64,000 nt of DNA, taken from contig JAMPIV010019862.1 of assembly GCA_024509875.1 (NCBI GenBank), positions 310,001 through 374,000 on the forward strand, written 5' to 3'. Position numbers and translations under genes: made by a program. Source of the stretch: Oreohelix idahoensis. Taxonomy: Eukaryota; Mollusca; Gastropoda; Stylommatophora; Oreohelicidae. Under the pieces are notes generated by a model. It saw only the letters and a list, made by a program, of their open reading frames with translations. It ran no database searches and had not been told where the DNA came from. Of the stretch, positions 24,651 through 34,677 are shown in pieces. The stretch's first letter is position 1; every line of letters begins with the position of its first letter.

Positions 24651-26055
24651 TCAACAAACCCAGACATCATCATCAAGCTTTCAACATTACAGTTTCAACT
24701 CATCACCTCAATGTTTGCTGAAAGTTGGAAATTGTTTCAAAATACCCGGCGTTGCTCGTCAAGTTGGCAGTTTTCCTACGATAGAAGGACAAGTGCCGAG
24801 CAAATCGATTTCCTGATCTGTTAGGAAGAAGGACAAGTGCCGTAACAACTGTTCCGGATTGAGAAGGTCAAGTGCTCAAGTCAATTCAGAAGGTCAAGTT
24901 CAGAAGCTGTTTTCTGTCAGAAGCTCATTTCCTTCGTCGTGGCAGTTTATGAGAGCAGATATGGATCAACGTTGGATCATTGTCCTAAGAATGCTGATCA
25001 CATCCTGTTCTGAACTGTGCTGACGTTGTGGATTCATAGAAGTTAAGTGGCCTGTTTTGTTTGTGAACTGTGCCCTTATGTTCTAACTGAGCCTTCTGTC
25101 TCTCACATTTTTCACACTGTTTACATGTTACATGTTAAATGTTATTTGTATTTGTATATTTATATGTTTATATTTCAGCGGGTTTTTCGGTTGGGCGGTG
25201 TCTTTCAGTAGAAGATACCACGTCACAGAGGTTCTACTGTTAGCGTTTTCGTTAGGGACTGTGCGAATTTCCTACTGTGAAATTTGCTAGCGACAATCGT
25301 TGCTATATCTGTTTAGTTGTGACGAGTTGTGCTTTATTTTCGTTTTTTGTATATATTTTTTTTCTTCTCTCTTTCTGTTTTTTAGTTTCGATTTCATTTG
25401 TTTGTATTTGTAGGTCTCCTCTTTTCTATTATTCAGTTTTTTATAAAATTGCTGTCTATACACTGTAGCGTCATTTGTTTGTCATATCTTCGCATATTTC
25501 TTTTTAGTTTCGCTGTTTATTTATTTGACTTATGCGAATGTTTTCGTATTGCTCTGATCTTTGTTATTGTTTACATTGACTTTGATCTTTGTTGTTGTTT
25601 ACATTGACTTTGATCTTTGTTGTTGTTTACATTGACTTTGATCTTTGTTATTGTTTACATTGTTGGTGACCTTTGTTATTGTTTACATTGTCTTGTTATT
25701 GTTTACATAGTTCTTGCATAGTTAGCTTTCACTATTGTTACATATATGCTATGCACTATTGGTCTATAGTGCACTTATCATAACTAACTGGTGGTTTTTT
25801 GCTTATGCACTATTGTAGTGCAGTTATGATAAATAACTGATGGTTATGCACTGATTTGTGTAGTGCACTGATGATAAAGAGGTGACTTGTGATATTATTA
25901 TACATTTGATAATACAAGTTGGTGTCAAGTCTTGTTTCCCACAGAGATTGGAGTAAACATAGTGATTATACAAGCACTTTATTAAGTCTTGTTGCTATTA
26001 AGATTGAAATAAGATAATTAATTATTTCAGGTTCTGTACTCACATTTTAGACATC
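24651..26055 (+). other. 5' leader of interior 2
   Basis: Counterpart of 16031-17461. It has the same T-rich tract, short TTGTTTACATTGACTTT repeats and three-hairpin block, and no long ORF. Confidence 0.55.
25752..25867 (+). promoter_or_regulatory. Three consecutive TGCACTA hairpins upstream of gag (interior 2)
   Basis: Identical arrangement to 17158-17273: stems at 25752-25773, 25806-25822 and 25847-25867, 8 bp, 7 bp and 6 bp. Confidence 0.6.
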
Positions 26056-29000
26056 ATGTCTACATTTGAGTACTTTATTGAGCAGGGTAAAACCCTTGGG
26101 AAGACTGGTGATAAATTAGAAGAATTTGCGACTGTTCAATATGCCAAGGCATTGAAGTCGGAGGAAAAGAAAATGAAAGAACAAACTGAACAAAAGAGAA
26201 TAGATGCTGAAGTTGAACAAAAGAAACTGCAGATGCAGGTAGATGAAAAAAGATTACAAATGGAAATGGAAAAACAAAAAAGAGAAGCTGAATCTCAGGA
26301 GAAGAGACTTCAGGCTGAGGCTGAAAATAAGAGACTTGAAAAAGAGGCTGAAGAAAAAAAGTTACAGGCTCAGGCTGAAGAAAGAAAGTTACAGGCTGAG
26401 GCTGAAGGCTGAAGAAAGAAGGTTACAAAGAGAAGCTGATGAGAGAAAAGCAAAAATGGAGCATGAAGAAAAACTCTTAGCTTTAGAGTTAGAGAAGTTA
26501 AAGTTATTGAACACTGGTAATGCTAATGATGCAAATAAGGTGTCAGATAAGACTAATGCTAAGGATTTCAAGCTTAATCTACCAGCATTTAATCCCTCAA
26601 TTGATGATATAACATTTTATCTAGATAGATTTGAAAGTGCATGTAAGGTGCATAATATAGATAAAACATTATATGTTTATCATCTGTCCAAGATACTTAG
26701 AGGTGATGCTTTGACTTTGTTGAGTATGGTAGATGTGCCGGACAAAAACAACTATGAGGTTGTCAGGGCGGCATTGTTAAAGAAGTACCAACTTAACGAG
26801 GACGGATATCGTCTTAAATTTAAAAACATGTTACCAGAAACTGGAGTTGAATTCTCTGAATTCATCTCAAGCATACGTCTTACTTTTTTACGATGGGTTG
26901 AGTTGTCTAAGACAGAAAGTACATTTGAAGCCCTTATGGATTTACTACTTAGAGACAAGGTCATGTCTTCTGTTAATGAAGCTTTTCTTTCTTTTCTTCA
27001 TGAGCGTAAGCCTAAAAACATAAAAGAAATGGAAGAATACTGTAGCCAGTATGTTACTGCGCATCCTCACATAACCATTAGCAACTCTAAAGTAAAAGAA
27101 GGTCTGCCAGTTGCTTCGGCAGCACCTTATGGCCCAAATTTTATGCGTAAATTTCAGGGTAGCCAGCAAAATTTCAATAAAAAGAGTAACCGTAATTATG
27201 CCCAGAACCATAGTAATCAATTCCAGGGTGATTCTTCTTCCCAGAACTGGAGACAACCTAATACTACACGGTATTCTACTCCGGTTAACTTTAGAAATTT
27301 TCACAAAGGTAATCGGCATAGAGGGAAATATTTTTTGCAGAGACCTCAATACCAAGATAATAGAGGTTCTCAACAGCATAGAGATGGTAATGACAGTTAT
27401 GGAAACTGGAACTCAAACCAGGATAAAAATTACAGTAGGGACTTTAATGATAATTGCAGAGGCAATAATGGTCGCGGTAGATCGCAACATAAGAGAAAAA
27501 GATATCAACAGACGAATTCTGTTCAACAAGAATCTCAGGGAGCAGATAAACAGATTAATAGTGATAAAGACCATAATGCTATCGGATGCTCATCTTTTGA
27601 TTTTGGTAGAGCAAATAAATGTATCCAATGCAGTACTTTATTTGATCCGAAGACCGTTAGTACTCTAAGCTGTGGTCATCCTTTGCCCGCTCTTCCTGCT
27701 AATGTTGCTCATGATGGGAGAGGTTCTCTTATATTACATAAGGGGCTTGTAAATAGTAATCCAGTCTCAGTGTTGTTTGATTCTGGATGTACTACTGTTG
27801 GTGTTAGGCAATCTCTTGTAGATCCATCCTGTGCTACAGGAAAGGTCATCAAATGTGTCACATTTGGTGGCACGTTGGAAAAGTATCCTACTGCCATAAT
27901 ATATATTGCTACTCCTTTCTTCACGGGAGAGGTCCACGCGTGTCTACTTCCAAATCCTATTGCGGACCTTATTATTGGTCGTATTCACGGAGTTAGGGAA
28001 TGTACCCCACAGCAGATTGCTGTTTGGGAAGAGCAAAACATTGAAGCTACCAATGCGGTGGTCACAAGAGCACATGCTCTGGATCCACCTCAAACTTCAT
28101 TAACTAATAATGATGAAGTAAATGACCAAGATAGTCACTTGACTATTACACGTGACTCATTTATCAAATTGCAAGAAGAAGATCCGTCTTTACAAAAATT
28201 CTTCATTCTAGCAAAAAAAGGTGATCCTAATCAGAATACTAATAGAAAATCTTGGATTTCTATGAAGAACGGCGTACTTGTACGTATGGTACAAGACTCG
28301 ACTACGTCCCCTCATTCACAAATTCTTGTGCCTAAGAGCATGAGATTGCAAATATTGCAACATGCTCATGACTCGCAATGTGCTGGACATATGGGTTTTT
28401 CCCGTACAAAGTCGAGGGTTCTTGCGGCTTTCTTTTGGCCATTTGTGAGCAAGGACATACGAATTTACTGTCGCTCTTGCAAAGTATGTCAGGAGGTCAA
28501 ATCTAAAGGACCACGACATGCTGCGCCTATCCAGGCTGCTGACATTCCTATTCGCCCTTTTCAAAAAATGGCAATAGATATTATCGGTCCTTTTAGAATT
28601 AAGTCAGCTAGAGGACATCAATTTATTCTTACATGTGTCGATATGTGCACACGTTGGCCAGAGGCAATACCTCTCAAGAGCATCTCAACTGCTGATATCG
28701 CAGACGCTCTTTGGCTGATATTTTCTCGCTTGGGTTTTCCCGGAGAAATATTGTCAGACCATGGCACTCAACTTATATCAGACACTATGTCACAGGTAAT
28801 GTCTATGCTACATATTAAAAGGTCTCTCAGCAGTATCTATCACCCAATGTCTAATGGGTTAGTCGAACGTTTAAATAGGACTCTGAAAACTTTACTTGGT
28901 AAGATAACTGAGGATCATCCTCAGGATTGGGACAGGGTCTTACCCGCGGCTCTCTTTGCGTATAGAGAGGTCCCCAATGAACATACAGGGTTTTCCCCTT

Positions 29001-30961
29001 TTGAACTTGTCTTTGGCGCGCAACCGCGCGGCCCTATGTCTTTACTTCACGATCTAATCACTGCCGATAATATTAGCGATGAAACTCAATCTTCTTATGA
29101 GTACGTCATTGCTCTTAGGCAAAAGATCATCGAGGCATGCAAACTAGCAACTTCTTCATCCGAATTTGCTAAAGAAAAGGCAAGGCAGTTTGCAAATAAA
29201 AATAGATGTCTACGACAACTTTGTCCAGGTGACAAAGCTCTCGTTCTACTTCCTTCAAGGGAGAACAGACTTCTAATTGCATGGAAAGGTCCATATGCAA
29301 TAGTCTCCAAAATTTCTGATGTCGACTATGTTGTCGATATTGATGGAAAGCATAAAACTTTCCACATAAATATGCTCACGGAATTTTATGAAAGACCAGA
29401 CTATTTGCAGCCTATTTTCCAGGCAACGGACAATTCTCAAGCACCTCATGGTCAGTACTCATCTCTGTCAGTTATACAGGATGAGGAAACTACTTTTTCT
29501 GATGTCAATCTTCCTCTTCCTATGGTCCCACTTTATTCTACGGAATCTTGGAAAAACGTGACCGTTTCTCCAAATCTTTCCGCTGAGGAACATCGACAAG
29601 TTTCTTCGATGTTGCAAACATTTCAGGATGTTCTTACAGACATCCCGGGACACACACATGTCATTGAACATGACATTGTGCTAACTGATCATAATCCTAT
29701 CAGAGTCAGACCCTATCCAATACCTATCCATTTCCAGTCTCAAGTCGAAAAAGAATTGGATGAAATGATACGTTTGGAAATCATTGAACCATCCACTTCA
29801 GCATACTCTTCGTCTATGGTTATTGTTCGAAAGAAGGATAATAACATTCGCATTTGCGTAGATTATCGCAAATTGAACCAAGTTACGAAGTTCGACGCTG
29901 AACCTATGCCTTCATTAGAAGAGCTACTCAATAAACTTGCTAATTCTAGATTCTTTACCAAACTAGATTTGTCTAAAGGTTATTGGCAAGTTCCGCTAAC
30001 TGAACGTGCCAAACCTTTTACAGCTTTTTCTACACCTAGGGGTTTATTCCAATGGAATTTCATGCCTTTCGGTCTTATGAACGCCCCTGCTACATTCGTA
30101 CGCATGATGCGGCGAATTCTCGCATATCGTACAGATGTCATAGCATACTTAGATGATATCTGTCTATTCAGTGATTCCTGGGAAGATCACTATTTGGGTT
30201 TATACGAATTACTGTCTACTCTTCGCGAGTATAACTTGACTGCAAAACCCTCTAAAGCCTTTATAGGATTTAGCGAGATTTCTTTCCTAGGTCATCGTGT
30301 TGGTCATGGTCTTTTAAAGACAGAGGACCACAATGTTTCAAAAATACTTAACATTTCGGTCCCTAAGACGAAGAAACAAGTACGGAGTCTATTAGGTTTG
30401 ATCCAATTCTACGGACGATTCATTCCGAATCTGTCCTCCATTATGGCACCGCTTTCTACTTTATTGAAGAAAGGGTCGCCTAATCTGATCCGCTGGTCTA
30501 AAGAATGTCAATCCTCATTGGACCAGGTTAAAGCCCTATTTTCATCTCCACCTATTCTTAGGTTACCTACTATTGAGAAGACTTTTGTTCTTCGAAGTGA
30601 CGCCTCGTCAACTGGGATTGGGGCAGCACTAATGCAGGAGTATTCTGATACTCTGCATCCGGTGATGTATATCTCTAGGAAATTAAATGCTGCAGAAAAG
30701 AATTACTCGGTTTTAGACCGTGAGTTATTGGCTATGGTATGGTCTATTCTGAAGTTACAAAGATTTCTTCTAGGCGCACACTTCATTGTGGAAACCGACC
30801 AGAAAGCGCTTACTGCTATTCAGAGCAAAAACTTGAAGAGCTCGAGGTCCACTCGTTATGCCATAGCTCTTCAACCATTTCATTTCTCGGTTCGAGCTAT
30901 CCGTGGTTCGGATAATGTGATGGCAGACATTCTGTCCAGATGCCCACACGATTCCACATGA
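26056..30961 (+). pseudogene. Gag-Pol of interior 2: one frameshift in gag, pol fully open
   Basis: The same protein as interior 1, about 1,632 residues if the lesion is ignored, with Gag and Pol in one frame. A 7-bp tandem duplication (GGCTGAA twice, 26400-26413) inside the coiled coil shifts the frame, so translation from 26056 stops at 26412. The second frame is open from about 26410 to 30961. By residue (ignoring the duplication), the protease DSG is near 573. Integrase Asp/Asp/Glu are near 839, 899 and 935, RT YLDD near 1362 and RNase H RSDAS near 1513. Integrase lies upstream of RT, as in Gmr1-like elements. No chromodomain follows GPY. By eye the Pol differs from interior 1 at only about three residues. 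Catalytic residues all look intact. Confidence 0.93.
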
Positions 30962-31733
30962 TTCTTCTGTCATATATATATATTTCCTGATATACAGTCC
31001 AATATTATAATGACATGTTAGTAGATTTTTTCTCACTTTTTTTTTGAGGGAAATTTATAACATTGTACCATGTAATTATCTAAGAAGGCTTAGTTAGTGA
31101 TATACGGGCCAAAAGATCACTCGGCCACATTTAGATAATATATTTACATAATTGTATTAAGAAATTTACCAGTTGTCTTTAAGATTTGTGTTATTGATAT
31201 TTTCGCAGCACATCAGTGAAGTCTGCGAGATTATGTCCATTGTGGAACATTGAGGATATCAAGTCCTGTCCTAGATTGGGAGCGGATGATGTCCACATCT
31301 TCTTCTATTGATTGTTTTATGTCAACGAAGAATAACATTGTATTAGTTATTAATTACTGATGCATTATATAATGTAATAATATAGTGCGGTATATTAGTA
31401 TATTACACCGCTATTTGCACAACACATTGTATGATATCATAATGATATATTTAATTTCATATATTGGTATGAGAGTAATTTGACTTTTATTATGATGTTG
31501 CCATTATTGTGGCGTGTGTTGGTGGCACCTTCCTGGAATATATACGCGAATACTTAGATAAATTTTTTCTCTAAGGACCTGAGATATGATCTCAGTTTTG
31601 CTCCATGCGTTGAGCTAGTTTGTTAGGTATATATCCGCGCATCATACGTGCGTTAGGAGCCTAGATTTTTCCGGCTCCAGGATTTAAAAAAAAAAAATGT
31701 TTCATTTTTTTTTTTCCCGGGAGGGTGCGGTAA
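30962..31733 (+). other. 3' untranslated part and polypurine tract of interior 2
   Basis: Counterpart of 22364-23132, with the same CCCGGGAGGGTGCGGTAA next to LTR3. Confidence 0.65.
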
Positions 31734-33163
31734 TGTTACGCACAAATAATTACTTTTTCCAAAGTCTTTGTATGATCATTTTTCGTATGTATGATCATTT
31801 TTTGACTGAAAGGTGTATTATGTTTTTTACAGTCAAAGGGACATAACCCGAGATATCGAGACTACAATTTTTTAGGAGTTTGCCTTCTCTTGTATAGAGA
31901 CACGTTCGGTCTATAATTTCTTGAACGAAGCGTGACCATATCTCCTTATTTGGTAGTATCAGTCAACTGTTGTAGATGTCTGAAACCTGTCTTAACGCTT
32001 CTGTTCATGACCATAAAAGGCGCGACTGTGTAAGACTTTTATCTCGAATGTTCTTAGAATCGTCTTATGTGAGCGGCGACTCAAGTAGTGGAGTTCTGCG
32101 CATGTCAAAACTGGGAGTTCGTTTGGTGTGTTCCGCCCAGCTGGGGGAGTTTAGAAATGGTCTGAGTAGCGAGCGGACGCAATTGGCGTCTTGTGATTTT
32201 CTGAGGGAAATACATTGTCTTTGTGAGTTAGTTAGCTAACTAGACTATTTCCCAGTATTATTCAAGCCTGCCTGGAGGCATATGTTCGTGGTTGATTTCC
32301 GAAGAAAGGTAATTCCTCTTGTATTGAACTTTATGCTATCATCTAGAAGTTCGTCATTTTGTCGCTCCTTGCTCGCCTGTGTGATTCAAAATGGAGAGGT
32401 ACTTTGACTAGGATTTTCGCCACCGGTATCTTTATACCTGAACTAGTTATATATATATGGGTCGCTCTAGACCAACAAGACTATTGTCTGTGTTCCAGGA
32501 TTCGTTATATCAGAGATCACGTCCAAGTCAGATGGTTAGACTTAGGAAGGTTATAAAGGTCGGTTTGACCTGTATTCCATGTATGCTATTCACGTGCAGA
32601 CAGTAAACGGACTTATTGTATACATCTGATCTGCTAGCATCAGGAAGGGAGCATTTATTATTGTCTATGAACATTGATGATCTGCAGCTGACACTGTTGC
32701 AGAAGTTATATGTATGAACCTTAGGCACCCAGATCTGTGCTATACATATATATATATTATTTATACAGCTTCATGAACCAGAACTTTACGATATCTGTTT
32801 ACAATACAACTATTGAGTATTGAATCCTACATGACTATCAGCTAATATGATTTTGAATGCTGCATTCGTTAAACTATGTTAGTGATGACAAAATATCATG
32901 ACTGTTTTGTGGCGTGCAATAAATGGTATAAAACATAAAGCGAAGTTACCATTTTCATGACTCTACACATCATGTTGCCTGTGTTGTACCCTGTGAACTA
33001 TTCTACTGCAACATACACAGCAACACTATAAACCAGAGAAGACACCTACATCTTGCACTTTTATACCAGGTGTCGATAGGGGTGGTGATTTGTCGTCAGC
33101 CTAAATCCACTTTTGGTGGTCAGACCCTTTGGCTTATCATTCCAGTTAAATCCACCCTTATCA
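31734..33163 (+). repeat. LTR3 of the inner dimer (1430 bp)
   Basis: Starts TGTTACGCAC, ends CCACCCTTATCA and is followed by CTCCC. Almost identical to LTR1, including the ~45-bp module absent from LTR2. Confidence 0.92.
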
Positions 33164-33168
33164 CTCCC
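33164..33168. repeat. Target-site duplication, right copy (inner dimer)
   Basis: CTCCC directly after LTR3, matching 14495-14499. Confidence 0.9.
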
Positions 33169-33954
33169 TTTTCTCGACGTCACGTGTCGGTTAGGTGCTG
33201 CTCGGTCTGGAGCGTGAGAGGCTCGGGGTTCGCCGCTTGCCAGACGGGAACAATCCGTATTACAATGCTTGTTAGCACCTGTCTCACCTTTGTGCAGTTT
33301 CCATGCCTGGGAACGTTGCGTAATTTTTCCCGTGGCTTTAGGTCTGCTGTCCCGACGTAAATTCTTTCCTTGTTTGGGCTTCGGATCCAAGTCCAAAGGA
33401 AAGTCAATTTTCTGGAGTTGGGGTTCGGTTTTAGCAGGCAAGTTTTCTTTCATGGGCGCAAGGTTTGCAGGGGCGTTGACCGTTAAGGGCACAGTAGAAG
33501 GGGAATTAGAGTGACTACATTTAGTATCTGTTTTCATCCTCCAAATTTGGCTATCCAGTTCATTCATTCTGATTTGGTGTAGCCTGCTCCTTTCTTGGCT
33601 TTCTCTGTCCCTTTCTTGGCGCTCTATTTCCCATTGCTTGTCCCGTTCTTGTTGCTCCATTTCCAATTTCTTGTCCCGTTCTTGTCTTTGCTTTTCCCTT
33701 TGCTTCTCATCTTCTATCACTTCTTCTACATACTGTCGGGTGAATGCTTCACTCTCCCCAGTTTGTTTACAGGACCATGCCAAGATTAAACGGCTGTCAA
33801 ACCAATTGTCTACCTCGTATTGATCCTGCAGGCTTACTGCAAATTCTAGAAAGGGCTGGATTTCGCTATCCTTGTACTCCATGTACTTAGCTACCTCGAG
33901 GGCAATCCTATGCACTTTATCTAGATTGGCCATTATATCAGGGTGAGCAAACAC
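33164..33954 (-). pseudogene. N-terminal part of the Gag-like ORF of outer element O
   Basis: The minus-strand ORF starts MFAHPDIMANLDKVHRIALE or at the internal Met nine codons later. It has a helical N-terminal segment of about 85 residues and a dense R/E/Q coiled coil (KQREKQRQERDKKLEMEQQE, about residues 85-135). A Pro/Lys/Ser-rich basic region follows and runs to the insertion point at 33168. Sequence beyond that in this frame belongs to LTR3 and is not native. Helix plus charged coiled coil is also how the Gag proteins of E1 and the inner family begin. No CCHC motif seen. Confidence 0.65.
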
Positions 33955-34657
33955 TATAGAAGAATAGAACCTAGAGATCTTAGTTACCTAGTGCACTAGG
34001 TGCTGATTAACTTAATAATCAATAAAATCTAGGCTAGCCTGGGAACTTTAAAAACAAGAAAGTTAGTAGCTACTCTGATCGACAAGCAAACCCCCCAAAA
34101 AACTCCAAAAAATGTAAGTGATGTAAAACTTACTATCACTTCACCCCAGTTCTGTCAGTACTAAGCTATTGAGAGGATTGGTTACTATCGTCCGAATGAA
34201 CACCCTCCCTTGGTACAAATGCAAGCTAGTAACTGACTATCTGTAGCTTATTATCTCAGATTAAAGAGCTACTCCTGAAAAAATATTAACCCTTAAAAAA
34301 AATTTTTTTTTCTGACTTTTACAACATTAGTCGTCAGATTTGTCAACCAAAAACTCAGCAGTGATACCATCAACCTTTACCAGCTGTCTCATGTGTAGCA
34401 TGAACAATAAATGTAACTTAATATTTATGATTGCTGTGGAGAAAAAACGCTGTTCCGACTTCCACCCAAAAGAAATAGTTCGATATGTCTAGGGGAAAGA
34501 AATTCCTATAATCTGCCGAACACTAAACTCTAAGAATCAAGATAGAATCTTGTGAGAGATTCCTACCAGACTGCAACCTCATCTGTTGCGATTGCTGCAG
34601 ATGTAGTTCAAATTCCGCGGCGAGACCCCATTTGTTGTGGTTGATGGGTTCTAGAAT
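33955..34657 (-). other. Leader of outer element O
   Basis: About 700 bp between the primer site and the Gag-like ORF, read on the minus strand. No ORF of note and AT-rich. A short near-duplicate of the LTR edge (TTTGTTGTGGTTGATGGG) lies at about 34631. Confidence 0.5.
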
Positions 34658-34675
34658 CTCGGACGAGCCAAACCA
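34658..34675 (-). other. Primer-binding site of outer element O (tRNA-Pro-like)
   Basis: On the minus strand, two bases after the LTR end, lies TGGTTTGGCTCGTCCGAG. Its complement ends GGACGAGCC…CCA, and GGACGAGCC is the 3' acceptor strand of animal tRNA-Pro. Two extra bases before the CCA deviate from the canonical sequence. Confidence 0.65.
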
Positions 34676-34677
34676 TT

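Larger units (their letters stand above)
14500..33163 (+). mobile_element. Inner element: head-to-tail dimer of a Gmr1-like Ty3/gypsy retrotransposon
   Basis: Three copies of an LTR (14500-15926, 23133-24601, 31734-33163) alternate with two interiors (15927-23132 and 24602-31733), all in the same orientation. The unit is bounded by one 5-bp duplication, CTCCC. Both interiors encode Gag, protease, integrase, RT and RNase H in that order. No chromodomain and no envelope-like ORF is present. The insertion cuts the Gag-like ORF of the outer element, so it is the younger event. Confidence 0.92.

Noticed and set aside
18347..27668. Minus and alternative plus ORFs inside gag (18347-18781, 18513-19070 and counterparts 26945-27379, 27111-27668)
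   Set aside because: Shadow frames of the N/R/Q-rich Gag region; identical in both copies because the DNA is.
22364..31733. Envelope-like gene between RNase H and the 3' LTR of the inner family
   Set aside because: No ORF, signal peptide or membrane segment in either 3' region.
33061..33514. Plus-strand ORFs 33070-33360 and 33269-33514
   Set aside because: They cross the LTR3/outer-element junction or lie opposite the minus-strand Gag-like ORF; no independent support.
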